DNA of 64,000 nucleotides from Bacillota bacterium (GTDB taxonomy: Bacteria; Bacillota; Clostridia; DSM-8532), in the NCBI GenBank assembly GCA_023415825.1, contig JAEZJF010000006.1, positions 124,001-188,000 on the forward strand. The letters are read 5' to 3'. The notes under the pieces were generated by a model that searched no databases, was not told the DNA's origin, and saw only the letters and a program-made list of their open reading frames with translations. This document shows, one piece after another, positions 53,317 through 62,185 of this stretch. Every line of letters begins with the position of its first letter. The first letter of the stretch is position 1. Both the position numbers and the translations under genes were made by a program.

Positions 53317-54009
53317 CTATATGGAAATCTTAAGTACGCCTTCAATTTCTTTAACTTTAGCTGTTAACAAGGCAAAATCAAAAGACTTTTTACCTGTCAG
53401 CTGACAAAGTATTTTTTGTGTATGATCATTAGTGTCTTCGGCAAAATCGATGCTTTTAATAATAAGGCCCAAATCCTTGAAAATATCACTTAGCGGCAGT
53501 ATAATCTCACTTTCAGCCTGAGCTTCAATCTCTAGCATTTTAGTTTTTTCCTTTGATGTCAGTCTGTCCTCGATAAGCTTTAGATAAGTGAGAACTGCCC
53601 AGATCAACAATGTTGCTATAGCCGCCCCAACATAAAAGCCCACGCCGCAAGCCAATCCTACACATGCTACCACCCATATGCTTGCTGCTGTAGTGATACC
53701 CTTCACAGATGAACCATGGCGGATAATAGCTCCCGCACCTAAGAAACCAATACCGCTTACAACCTGTGCGCCTAACCGGGTCGGATCCACATTAACCATA
53801 CCCTCATAGCCCATAAAGGTAAATTGCGAAATCAGCATGACCAGACACGAGCCCAGGCTCACTAATATGTGGGTCCTGAAACCAGCAGGTTTATTGCGGG
53901 AGTACTCCCGTTCAATACCAATAATTCCACCCAGAATACAGGCTACTAAAAGTCTGACTACCACGGTTAGAAGAAATTGACCATCAAATTGGAAAACATA
54001 CCAATCCAT
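53317..54009 (-). CDS. MgtC/SapB-family membrane protein
   Basis: 230 residues. Four or five N-terminal membrane segments with the family signature IGIEREYSRNKPAGFRTHIL and GIGFLGAGAIIRHG, then a C-terminal cytoplasmic domain (about 140-230) of ACT-like character. MgtC relatives modulate Mg2+ homeostasis or membrane potential; the exact role in Clostridia is not established. Confidence 0.92.
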   Translation of the reverse strand: MDWYVFQFDGQFLLTVVVRLLVACILGGIIGIEREYSRNKPAGFRTHILVSLGSCLVMLISQFTFMGYEGMVNVDPTRLGAQVVSGIGFLGAGAIIRHGSSVKGITTAASIWVVACVGLACGVGFYVGAAIATLLIWAVLTYLKLIEDRLTSKEKTKMLEIEAQAESEIILPLSDIFKDLGLIIKSIDFAEDTNDHTQKILCQLTGKKSFDFALLTAKVKEIEGVLKISI

Positions 54010-54023
54010 TTAAACCCCTACCT

Positions 54024-54608
54024 CTATGATAAAACATTTTCTTTTTTTATTAGCATAAGGCTGTCATTTCGTGTTTCAATTGTGTGCTCGTGAAGAAGAA
54101 CACCTTTTTTTATTATATACCGAATAGTGCTGTCAGAACAGAGCACAACACAGCGGTCCAAGCTTTCATAAGCCATCCGGCGCATTTCCTCTATCCCTTC
54201 AAAGCTTCTGGCCGGCTCAATATAGTCTGCAATATAAATAATTTTTTCAAGAGCAGTCATGCCTGCTTTGCCAGTAGTGTGCCAACGAATGGCACTTAAA
54301 ACCTCCTCATCACTGACGCCATACTCAGTCCTGGCCAGGTACTCTCCGATAATACCGTGCAAAAGCCGTGGTTGAGTCCATTCAATTTCGTCGGGCCTGT
54401 AACCTATTTTTTCAACGAAGGCTCTTGCCTCATCGCCTTTATAATTTTTGCCGCAATCATGAAGAATACCGGCAAGCCTTGCCTTGTCAACATTACAGCC
54501 ATAGTGTTGTGCAAGCAGTCCACTCGTCTCCATGACATTGACCGAATGTTGGAATCTCTTGCTGTCCAATTCTATTTGAAGCTTCTCGATCATTTTCTCA
54601 ATCGTCAT
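54024..54608 (-). CDS. yqeK: HD-domain protein YqeK (symmetrical Ap4A hydrolase)
   Basis: 194 residues. HD motifs RFQHSVNVMETS, LAGILHDCGKNY, HGIIGEYLA and IIYIADYIEPARS match YqeK, which hydrolyses diadenosine tetraphosphate to ADP in Bacillus and others. Directly follows nadD by 18 bases as in many Firmicutes. The usual next gene rsfS is not present; mgtC follows instead. Confidence 0.92.
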   Translation of the reverse strand: MTIEKMIEKLQIELDSKRFQHSVNVMETSGLLAQHYGCNVDKARLAGILHDCGKNYKGDEARAFVEKIGYRPDEIEWTQPRLLHGIIGEYLARTEYGVSDEEVLSAIRWHTTGKAGMTALEKIIYIADYIEPARSFEGIEEMRRMAYESLDRCVVLCSDSTIRYIIKKGVLLHEHTIETRNDSLMLIKKENVLS

Positions 54609-54626
54609 GTTTTCCCTCGACCAAAC

Positions 54627-55241
54627 TTAGCGGTAAAGTCCCTTTTCGACAATATAGGCCTCCACCTTGGGAGGCACCAGATGATGTATGGAAAGGCCTT
54701 TTCCAACTCTTTCACGGATTTCGGTAGAAGCGTAATCCAAAGCCCTGGCAGAAGATTTCAATATATTTGCACCCAGTTCTGCAATGTATTGATTAATGGT
54801 TTCTTCCAGTTGCCTTTCATCGGTATCGGGTCTTGGTGCTACTATAATAGTGGCTAATTTCAAAATTGCGTGATAATCTTTCCACGTATGTAGCTGCATC
54901 ATTGAATCGGCGCCTATTATGAGTGCAAGTTCCTGACTGTCACCCAGATTATCTTTTAAGTATTTGAGCGTATCTATGGTATAAGAAGCACCTTCCCTTC
55001 TCATCTCAAGATCACTGACTTCAAAATAGGGATAATCACTTATGGCCAGTTTCACCATTTGAAGCCTGTCCTCTGCCTCAATGATTTGTGTACTGTCCTT
55101 ATGCGGAGGCCTTTTTGCCGGCATAAAAATAATTTTTTTTAGTTTAAATTCTTCTCTGATGCTTTCGCACATAAGAAGATGACCATAATGTATGGGACTG
55201 AAGGTCCCCCCCATTAAGCCTATCACAGCTATACTCCTCAT
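54627..55241 (-). CDS. nadD: Nicotinate-nucleotide adenylyltransferase
   Basis: NAD biosynthesis: joins nicotinate mononucleotide with ATP. Up to 204 residues. MGGTFSPIHYGHLLMCE contains the nucleotidyltransferase HxGH-type motif (HYGH); PPHKD and the late STEIRERVGKG (ISSTxIR-like) are also present. The ATG at 55241 overlaps the yccF stop (ATGA), but a GTG at 55226 has AGGAG at seven bases and may be the real start. Confidence 0.94.
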   Translation of the reverse strand: MRSIAVIGLMGGTFSPIHYGHLLMCESIREEFKLKKIIFMPAKRPPHKDSTQIIEAEDRLQMVKLAISDYPYFEVSDLEMRREGASYTIDTLKYLKDNLGDSQELALIIGADSMMQLHTWKDYHAILKLATIIVAPRPDTDERQLEETINQYIAELGANILKSSARALDYASTEIRERVGKGLSIHHLVPPKVEAYIVEKGLYR

Positions 55242-55615
55242 ATCCAGCTCTTGGTATAAATTCTTGCACCGAATGGCACTAAAGAAAGCTTTGCGAGTTT
55301 TATATGCTGGCGTCCAAAAGGAATACCGATGATGGTGATATAAAAAATGATTCCCAAAACAAGATGGGCTATGAAAAGCTCCCAGCCCAGTATCAAGATC
55401 CAGAGCAAATTCCCCACAAGACCACCCAAGCCAAACCCACCAATTTCGATGTCTCTTCCGAAAGGCCAGAAAACAAAGGATGCAATTTTAAAGCACTGGA
55501 TACCGAAGGGTATACCGATAAAGGTAATACAGCAGAGTAATCCTGCCACAAACCAAAGGATTGATGAAACCAGTCCGCCAAATAATATCCAAATGAGATT
55601 ACCCAATAAATGCAT
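55238..55615 (-). CDS. yccF: YccF-domain inner membrane protein
   Basis: 125 residues with two copies of the YccF repeat: LGNLIWILFGGLVSSILWF and VGNLLWILILGWELFIAH, each followed by an IGIPFGxQ(C/H)xK segment and a WPFGRDI / VPFGARI end. Four predicted membrane segments. Function unknown. Upstream of and overlapping nadD by four bases. Confidence 0.9.
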   Translation of the reverse strand: MHLLGNLIWILFGGLVSSILWFVAGLLCCITFIGIPFGIQCFKIASFVFWPFGRDIEIGGFGLGGLVGNLLWILILGWELFIAHLVLGIIFYITIIGIPFGRQHIKLAKLSLVPFGARIYTKSWI

Positions 55616-55728
55616 GCTTACCCTCCTTAAAACTTGATGTGTTGGATTAATTCAAGCTATATACGAATGCCCGTCCATACAAGGACAGGCATTTCCTATA
55701 CGGGTCTTGTTGTGCGATCAATAGATCG

Positions 55729-55941
55729 TTATCTTACTTTATAACCTGCATCTTCAATGGTTCCTTTGAGTGTCTCCGTATAGAGTCTCTCATCATCGTA
55801 TTCCACGACGACACGTTTCGTGCTGAGATCTACGATGACCTCATAAACACCGTTGAGCTGAGTCAGGGCTGCTTTTATTGTATGTACGCAATGCTCACAA
55901 GTCATCCCGTCCACGTTGAAAGCAATATGTTGACTTGACAA
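55729..55941 (-). CDS. Copper chaperone-like heavy-metal-associated (HMA) protein
   Basis: 70 residues. One HMA fold with the metal motif DGMTCEHC and the usual beta-alpha-beta-beta-alpha-beta layout ending DAGYKV. The TTG at 55941 has GAGGTG at six bases; a GTG at 55950 has no separate ribosome site. No copper ATPase or CsoR gene is adjacent, so the partner is elsewhere. Confidence 0.9.
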   Translation of the reverse strand: MSSQHIAFNVDGMTCEHCVHTIKAALTQLNGVYEVIVDLSTKRVVVEYDDERLYTETLKGTIEDAGYKVR

Positions 55942-56034
55942 ATCTATCACCTCACAAAGTAGTCAATGAGAATTATATAATATTGCTTTGCCCGTGTCCA
56001 TTAAAATCTGCTCTATAATTATTATTCAATTATC

Positions 56035-56961
56035 TTAGTGAAGTTTTAAGCGATTGATTAAGGAGATGAAATAATCAGGTAAAGGTGCTTCAAAAATCAT
56101 CTCCTCGCCACTGCGCGGATGTCTAAGCCGTAAAAATCTAGCATGAAGGGCCTGACCTTGAGTATCCATTATGGTACAGGCTTTACCATATAGTACATCT
56201 CCTGTGACAGGACGACCCAGAGATGCCATATGGACACGTATTTGATGTGTTCTACCGGTTTCAAGCCTCAGTTGAAGGTGGGTATATCCATTAAAGCGTT
56301 CCAGAACCTTATAGTAGGTGATAGCCGGTTTGCCGCTTTTGGCATTGATGGCCATCTTTTTTCGATTGGTGGGGTGTCTTCCGATGGGTGCTACAATTCT
56401 GCCGAAATTCTCCTTAATGCCTCCATCCACAATAGCCTCATAGGTACGTTGTATCATGTGATCCTTCAATTGCTCGGATAGCTTGAGATGCGCCTCGTTG
56501 TTTTTGGCTACCACCAGTAGACCCGTAGTATCCTTGTCAATACGGTGCACAATTCCGGGACGGATTACGCCGTTAATATCCGATAATGAATCTCTGCAAT
56601 GGTTTAATAGAGCATTGACCAAAGTCCCTTCCCAATTGCCGGCTGCCGGGTGGACAACCAAATCCTTGGGCTTGTTGACGACAATGATATCCTGATCCTC
56701 GAAAACAATATCCAGGGGAATATCCTCAGGCTTAAGCTCCAAGGGCACTGGCTCAGGCCTTTCGACATCGAAACGCATACCAACTTTTATCTTCAAGCCG
56801 CCTTTTACTTTTTCCCCGTTATGTGTAACCTCTCCTTCTTCAATGAGCTTTTGAACAAAGCTTCGGGAGACATCGCCCATCTGCTCCACCAAATAGGCAT
56901 CCAGCCGTTTGCCTTCATCCTCATTGACAACAATAAAGGTTTCAATTTTCTCCCTGTCCAT
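56035..56961 (-). CDS. rluD: RluD/RluA-family 23S rRNA pseudouridine synthase
   Basis: 308 residues. N-terminal S4 RNA-binding domain (about 16-75), then the RluA catalytic domain with HRIDKDTTGLLVVAKN (catalytic Asp), RTYEAIVDG, RLETGRTHQIRVH and the C-terminal LHARFLRLRHP. Clustered directly after lspA, with a 20-base overlap, a common lspA-rluD arrangement in Firmicutes. Confidence 0.94.
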   Translation of the reverse strand: MDREKIETFIVVNEDEGKRLDAYLVEQMGDVSRSFVQKLIEEGEVTHNGEKVKGGLKIKVGMRFDVERPEPVPLELKPEDIPLDIVFEDQDIIVVNKPKDLVVHPAAGNWEGTLVNALLNHCRDSLSDINGVIRPGIVHRIDKDTTGLLVVAKNNEAHLKLSEQLKDHMIQRTYEAIVDGGIKENFGRIVAPIGRHPTNRKKMAINAKSGKPAITYYKVLERFNGYTHLQLRLETGRTHQIRVHMASLGRPVTGDVLYGKACTIMDTQGQALHARFLRLRHPRSGEEMIFEAPLPDYFISLINRLKLH

Positions 56962-57526
56962 TAGTTACCTCAACTGAATTGTTCAAATTCTCCGGATCAT
57001 TATTATCTTCTGCTTCATTTTTTATAACCTCATCCTCTGCGGTTTTGTTCGTTTCTATCCCCGCAGGCTCTTTATATATGAAGATAAGATAGATAACCAG
57101 GAAGAATACACCCACGCTGACACAAATATCTGCGACATTAAAAATTGGAAAATCATATCCGAATGGATAGAAATGCAGAAAATCTACGACAAATCCTCTG
57201 AAAAGCCGATCTATAAAATTTCCGACCGCACCGGCGATTAATAAGGTAAGGGATAGCCTTATAACTAAATGTCGGTTCTTGCAAAAATACCAGATCATAC
57301 CTGCGACGGCAACCAGGGTTAGAGGAATGAAAACCCAGCGAAAGTTTTGAAGAATACCGAAGGCTGCACCTCGATTTTCCAGATAAGTCAGATAAAAAAA
57401 GTCTTTTATAACTTCAAAATTCTCAAACTGGGCTTTATTTGTTAAGAAATACCACTTCGACCATTGGTCTAATCCCAGTAAGGCAATAATAGAGATGATC
57501 CAAAGCATAGCTTTACTCCTTATCAA
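56942..57526 (-). CDS. lspA: Lipoprotein signal peptidase
   Basis: 194 residues. Four membrane segments; catalytic Asps in VGNFIDRLFRGFVVDF and FNVADICVSVG; conserved NRGAAFG. Removes signal peptides from prolipoproteins such as the two lipoproteins in this window. Odd: a hydrophilic acidic tail of about 35 residues follows the last membrane segment (DEVIKNEAEDNNDPENLNN), longer than usual. Confidence 0.94.
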   Translation of the reverse strand: MIRSKAMLWIISIIALLGLDQWSKWYFLTNKAQFENFEVIKDFFYLTYLENRGAAFGILQNFRWVFIPLTLVAVAGMIWYFCKNRHLVIRLSLTLLIAGAVGNFIDRLFRGFVVDFLHFYPFGYDFPIFNVADICVSVGVFFLVIYLIFIYKEPAGIETNKTAEDEVIKNEAEDNNDPENLNNSVEVTNGQGEN

Positions 57527-57541
57527 TATTCTTCTTCAAGC

Positions 57542-59257
57542 TTATTCCACTGTTACACCTATAAAATAGTGCATAAGTATTTTATCATAAGTATAGCCAT
57601 TTCGGGCAAAACCTTTTGCACCTTCCTGGCTCATACCAATAGCATGCCCCCAACCTTTTCCGGTTAAAACATAAGTTCCGGAGGGCACGGTACCCGTGCC
57701 TGTACCTGTACCCGTTATAAGCGCAGAACCGTCTGAACCCAATACCTTGACAGAGCCGGTGTTTGATGCAATGACTTCAGTTCCTGTGGATGTCACTGCC
57801 TTGGCGCCAATTATATTGACTGTGGTCTTCCCGTCTGCTGAAATAACAGAGGCTGAGCTGCTGCCTGAACCAGCTCCACTTGAACCAGATCCTCCTGAAT
57901 TAATAGTAAACATACGGCTTGGAAGATAGTTTCCATTATCACCCAAGATTTTTCTAATATCCTCTTTAGTATAGGTAATGGAGCCTTGAGTTCCCACGAT
58001 CTTGAGCTTGTTGACCCTTCCTGCAGGGGTATACTCCTCGGCTGCCATGGAGACAATATCACCAATTTCCACACCGCTTAAAAATAGCTTCATCTTGATA
58101 TCGGCTGCAGTAAATGTTTTCGACCAGTTGTAGTTATAGGAATTGCCTGCTTCGTAGGGGTCGGGCACACTTTTTAAATAAGGCGTGTCGGTCCCCCAAA
58201 CATTGACATTATCCTCAGTCATACCGCCACTGGAGCTATAGTAATGAAGGGATGCCAACCGTCCGTTATATAAAACCTTTTTACCCTTTGTCTCATTAAC
58301 CGCTTGATTGGAGGCCGGCTTCTCAATATCATAACCCCCATAGACCTGTGAGCTCACCGTATTGACAACATCAAAATCCCATTTTTTATAGTTTCCCATA
58401 CTTAGATAGGTATAGGTACGGGCAGCAACAGCCTGAGCCTTAACAGCCTCAATGGGTGCTGATGCTTCAATTTCTCCCGGTACTACACCATAGAGATATT
58501 GCTCAATATTAAGACTATTAATAACTGTCATATCACTGTCAGAAAAACGACGGCATTCCATCTCTCCCCTGTACTGTTTTCCGTTGACCGACAGCACTGA
58601 TGGATTATTGGCAGCGTTGGGCCTGACCGTCAGTTTATACTGTGATCCACCAAATATGAGTCTGGGCTGAAAACCGGAATCATATACAATCAATCGCGAC
58701 GCTGAAGGGGCAATGACCTTAACGGCAGTATTTCCAAGCTTGGAAATAAGGCTTTGCACATCGGTATTGGCTTTGTTTTCATCAGAATAAAAACCGGTCC
58801 AGACAGCCCAGCCATCTTCAAAAACCGGATAAGCCATGACACCGGATTGTTTGATTAGATTAGCCATGCTTTGGGCTGAAGCAAAATCCGATACTTTTTC
58901 ACCAACTTGAATGTGATAGGGACCAAAGGTTTCACCGCTAAAAGGAACCCCCTCGGTAGGATTATACTCGGTAAGAACGCCCGAGGGCGACATGATAAAA
59001 TTGGAATCCTTCCTAACTATGGCTTGCTTGCCTCCGGCTTCTGTCAGAATGGTGACAAATTGACCCGATTGGTAATAGCCAATCTCAAGCCCGGCTTTTG
59101 AATTAAAGGAAACACTGGAGGCAGGCGTACTTCCAAAATAAAGCCCAACCCTCACCGTTTCGGGATAGGCTTGTGCTTGGGTGGTTGTTCCTGAAAAAGT
59201 AAACAAAAAAAGAGATAAAATAACCAACAGGTAAAATAACTGCGATCTCCTTCGCAT
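57542..59257 (-). CDS. Exported SpoIID/LytB-domain protein with SPOR domain
   Basis: 571 residues. Signal peptide (about 1-31). A SPOR-type peptidoglycan-binding region (about 110-185, IQVGEKVSDFASAQSMANLI) precedes the SpoIID domain (about 225-430): LNIEQYLYGVVPGEIEASAP, AQAVAARTYTY and YYSSSGGMTEDN. The GWGHAIGMSQEGAKGFA tail closes it. A Gly/Ser-rich insert (about 450-465) and Thr/Gly-rich strands separate the two parts. SpoIID enzymes are lytic transglycosylases acting on denuded glycan; this form, with SPOR and an insert, is a vegetative or sporulation relative rather than SpoIID itself. Confidence 0.92.
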   Translation of the reverse strand: MRRRSQLFYLLVILSLFLFTFSGTTTQAQAYPETVRVGLYFGSTPASSVSFNSKAGLEIGYYQSGQFVTILTEAGGKQAIVRKDSNFIMSPSGVLTEYNPTEGVPFSGETFGPYHIQVGEKVSDFASAQSMANLIKQSGVMAYPVFEDGWAVWTGFYSDENKANTDVQSLISKLGNTAVKVIAPSASRLIVYDSGFQPRLIFGGSQYKLTVRPNAANNPSVLSVNGKQYRGEMECRRFSDSDMTVINSLNIEQYLYGVVPGEIEASAPIEAVKAQAVAARTYTYLSMGNYKKWDFDVVNTVSSQVYGGYDIEKPASNQAVNETKGKKVLYNGRLASLHYYSSSGGMTEDNVNVWGTDTPYLKSVPDPYEAGNSYNYNWSKTFTAADIKMKLFLSGVEIGDIVSMAAEEYTPAGRVNKLKIVGTQGSITYTKEDIRKILGDNGNYLPSRMFTINSGGSGSSGAGSGSSSASVISADGKTTVNIIGAKAVTSTGTEVIASNTGSVKVLGSDGSALITGTGTGTGTVPSGTYVLTGKGWGHAIGMSQEGAKGFARNGYTYDKILMHYFIGVTVE

Positions 59258-59636
59258 AAGCGCACCTCATCTATCTTTTTCTTTAGTAACTTAAGCCACA
59301 CTGTAAGATTGCATGAAAACACTACAGAGTTAAATCGGCAAGCTTACCCCCATTAATACGAAGTATCAATAACTTGGGTACCCGTTCGAAATTTTAATTT
59401 CGGTATCGGGTAATGTTATTATATCTATAATCCCTTCTTCTGTATAGTTCGCAAACGAAACATCAACAATGTGAAATGAAATTGCAATATTAAATAGGAC
59501 TAAGGTCTCAGAAAAGATAAACCAACTGCTTGATTGGCTTAATAAGTCAAGTTACGTATGATATATGTATGTTTCAACAAAAACACACCACAAGCAACGC
59601 CTTGATATCAGAGGCATGAAAAGGATGTGATCTTGC
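59258..59636. other. Intergenic region with hairpin repeat R4
   Basis: 379 bases between the divergent SpoIID-like and Tad-like genes. It must contain both promoters. Repeat R4 lies in it. I see no small gene or recognisable RNA. Confidence 0.5.
59353..59421 (+). repeat. Hairpin repeat R4
   Basis: Most diverged copy: TTAATACGAAGTATCAATAAC then GGGTACCCGTTCGAAAT and the stem ACCCG-..CGAAAT / ATTTCG..-CGGGT. The inner loop and base of the stem are kept; the middle pairs are partly lost. Confidence 0.75.
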
Positions 59637-60551
59637 ATGAATAAGCTTCTTAAGAGTCAAAGAGGAGCGACAGTTATCATTTTTGGCTTAATAGCAGTCA
59701 TTCTTCTGGGATTTGTAGCACTGGTAACCGACATAGGTATGATGACATTTCATAAGTCTCGGCTTGCCAACGCGGTTGATGCCGCTGCGCTTGCCGGCGC
59801 CCAAGAGCTCATCTATCAGGTCTCCACTCCGGAAGCAAAGGCTGCCCAATATCTTGACAAAAATGGATATTTAAACGGCTCCATTGAAGTAGACCTTGAG
59901 GATGATAACACGGCCATCAGGGTAACGGCCTCCTACGAGGTTGAATTCGGACTGGCCAGATTATTGGGCTATAACTCAAAATCAGTCGTTGCCACAGCAA
60001 AGGGAAAGGTCTTGCCTATCATTGGCGTAAATAAAGGCATCCGCCCATTTGCAATCGAAAAACAGGTACTGAATTTTGGCACACAATACACTCTCAAGGA
60101 AGGCGGTGGTGACGGTTCAGGCGGTAATTACGGCGGTATAGAGCTAGGTGGATCGGGTGCAAAAGTTTATTATAACAACATTGTTAATGGCTACGATAGT
60201 AGGCTCATGGTGGGTGATATTGTTCAGACTGAACCAGGTAATATGAGCGGTCCTACTGAAAATGGTATTAATCTCCTTATCGGTCAATGTACTCATTCTC
60301 CCCGATGCACCTTTGATCACTTTGACCCCGGTTGTCCGCGTGTTATAACCGTTATAATTGTCGATGACCTTGATGTAAATGGGCGTTCTGATGTTAAAAT
60401 CGTAGGTTTTGCCTCATTTTTCTTAGAGGGGGTCGAAGGATCCGGTAATGAAAACGAAGTAACCGGTCGCTTTATCAAAACCGTCACCAGCGGTGAGCTG
60501 GGTGAAACTAAGAATGATTACGGTCTTTACGGTGTTCGCTTGATGGAGTAA
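59637..60551 (+). CDS. Tad-domain (TadG/TadE-like) membrane-anchored protein
   Basis: 304 residues. N-terminal RGATVIIFGLIAVILLGFV with a single membrane segment, then LANAVDAAALAGAQEL: this is the Tad domain (pilus-assembly TadG-like) found at the start of Flp pilus-associated and related exported proteins. The rest is extracellular, beta-rich and glycine-rich, with a Cys-containing segment (CTHSPRCTFDHFDPGC). No other tad genes are in the window. Ribosome site AAAAGGATGTG. Confidence 0.82.
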   Translation: MNKLLKSQRGATVIIFGLIAVILLGFVALVTDIGMMTFHKSRLANAVDAAALAGAQELIYQVSTPEAKAAQYLDKNGYLNGSIEVDLEDDNTAIRVTASYEVEFGLARLLGYNSKSVVATAKGKVLPIIGVNKGIRPFAIEKQVLNFGTQYTLKEGGGDGSGGNYGGIELGGSGAKVYYNNIVNGYDSRLMVGDIVQTEPGNMSGPTENGINLLIGQCTHSPRCTFDHFDPGCPRVITVIIVDDLDVNGRSDVKIVGFASFFLEGVEGSGNENEVTGRFIKTVTSGELGETKNDYGLYGVRLME

Positions 60552-60591
60552 GAAGTTCGTTTGTTCTTTAATATTGAACTCCTTATATATT

Positions 60592-60629
60592 AAAGCAGAG
60601 ATAGCGCAGTCTCTGCTTTTAATTGTTTT
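60592..60629 (+). terminator. Terminator of the Tad-like gene
   Basis: AAAGCAGAGA / TCTCTGCTTT stem followed by TTTTAATTGTTTT on the plus strand. Confidence 0.85.
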
Positions 60630-60701
60630 CTAGAAACGGTTATATTTCCCTCCATGTACGTGAATACTGGTACTATAATCAAATAGGTTTTGGAGGTTAT
60701 C

Positions 60702-61295
60702 ATGAAACGTCTGGAAGGAACTGAAACAGCCATTAATCTTATGCGTGCCTTTGCCGGAGAATCACAGGCGAGAAATCGCTATTATTTTGCGGCGAGTACG
60801 GCTGATAAAGAGGGCTATAAACAAATCAAGGACATTTTTATCGAAACAGCAGAAAACGAACGAGCCCATGCCAAAGTCTTTTACAACCTTATAGTCGAAG
60901 GGTTTCAGGGCAAGCTCCCCGTCAATATTGACATCTCAGCAGGCTATCCCGTGGTTTCAGGCAATACTGCTGACCAATTGCAGGGAGGTGTGGAAGGTGA
61001 ACATGAAGAATGGAGTGAAATCTATCCCTCCTTCGCCAGGGTTGCTGAGCAGGAAGGCTTTCCCGAGGTAGCAACCGCCTTCAAGCTCATTTCCACAATT
61101 GAAAAGCACCACGAAGAAAGGTTTGCAAAACTTCATGAGAACGTGCAGAATGGCAAGGTCTTTAAAAAGGACGAAAAGGTTCAATGGATTTGCAGTAATT
61201 GCGGGTATATTCATGAAGGCACTGACGCTCCCACCGTCTGCCCTGCGTGTAAGCATCCCCAGAGCTATTTTGAGATATTCGTGGAGAGTTTTTAA
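60702..61295 (+). CDS. rbr: Rubrerythrin
   Basis: 197 residues from the ATG at 60702 (GGAGG five bases upstream). N-terminal four-helix diiron domain with ENERAHAKVF and EKHHEERF; C-terminal rubredoxin-like domain with WICSNCGYIHEG and CPACKHPQSYFE. Reduces hydrogen peroxide using electrons from rubredoxin-type donors, protecting an anaerobe from oxidative stress. The Hrb-type protein at 27.2 kb is a plausible donor. Confidence 0.96.
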   Translation: MKRLEGTETAINLMRAFAGESQARNRYYFAASTADKEGYKQIKDIFIETAENERAHAKVFYNLIVEGFQGKLPVNIDISAGYPVVSGNTADQLQGGVEGEHEEWSEIYPSFARVAEQEGFPEVATAFKLISTIEKHHEERFAKLHENVQNGKVFKKDEKVQWICSNCGYIHEGTDAPTVCPACKHPQSYFEIFVESF

Positions 61296-61297
61296 GG

Positions 61298-62167
61298 TTA
61301 AAATCCAAAGCAGCCATAGACATGCTCAAGATACAGTCTGACAATATCGATATCGCTGGTCATGGAAAGAGTGCGGCTTCCTGCAACGTCTTCAATCTCG
61401 TTGAAGAGGAAGTCGCCTTTTTCATCAAAGATAAAATCAACACCCACCATACCAAAATCAAAATGGTTGACAATGCGCATCACAAGGCCCAATTGTCTAT
61501 CCGTCAAAGAATAGGGCTCTGCCGTTCCACCCTGTGATAAATTGGCCTTAAAATCTCCCTTTGAACGTCTTAATATTGCCCCCACAATGGTTTTGCCTAC
61601 AATAAACACCCTGACATCCTTACCGGGCCATCCGCACAGCTTCTGGACAACAAAGCGTTCCTTTGGGATGTCCTGAACGATATGGCGTAACTCATCATTA
61701 GAGTTGGCTAAAAAAACCTCTTTCCCTCCCCTTCCTTCCACTGTTTTAATGACAACAGGATGAGTCAGGGGTTGTTCGCCATAAAGCAGGGTTTTCCTAT
61801 CAACAAAAAATGTGTCAACCATAGGAAGCCCTAAACGTGCCGCTTCCTGATAGGTTTTAGCTTTATCATTGCAAATTTCGGCTACATGACTTGAATTAAA
61901 AACTCTTATGCCCATAAGCTCAAGCTGCTTTGACAAAAGGGGATCAATAGCCCGATTGATGACATAATCCGGGTACTCCATTTTATTACTCTCTTTATCG
62001 ATCAGGCATAAGCTATTCAAGGACGTCCCGTAATATAGGTCATCATGATAAATAAGCTTCAGGGAGTTTTTTGAATGGTTGCCCAAATCTAAAAATCTTT
62101 GAGCAAAAACAACGTTTTTTTCGTAATCTTCTTTTTTATAAAGCAACCAACCCTTGAGCTGAGGCAT
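61298..62167 (-). CDS. Stand-alone RimK-like ATP-grasp protein
   Basis: 289 residues, ATP-grasp throughout. Central domain begins KAKTYQEAARLGLPMVDTFF; ATP-binding Lys in HPVVIKTVEGRGGKEVF; Arg-Arg and LSQGGTA segments; metal ligands in FNEIEDVAGSR, where the usual Asn after the Glu is replaced by Glu/Asp. It ends three bases after rubrerythrin's stop (convergent). It is a paralogue of the C-terminal half of the next gene and follows it by 18 bases. ATP-grasp enzymes join a carboxylate to an amine or thiol via an acyl phosphate; substrates are unknown. Confidence 0.85.
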   Translation of the reverse strand: MPQLKGWLLYKKEDYEKNVVFAQRFLDLGNHSKNSLKLIYHDDLYYGTSLNSLCLIDKESNKMEYPDYVINRAIDPLLSKQLELMGIRVFNSSHVAEICNDKAKTYQEAARLGLPMVDTFFVDRKTLLYGEQPLTHPVVIKTVEGRGGKEVFLANSNDELRHIVQDIPKERFVVQKLCGWPGKDVRVFIVGKTIVGAILRRSKGDFKANLSQGGTAEPYSLTDRQLGLVMRIVNHFDFGMVGVDFIFDEKGDFLFNEIEDVAGSRTLSMTSDIDIVRLYLEHVYGCFGF

Positions 62168-62185
62168 GTCATGAGTCCCCCTAAA

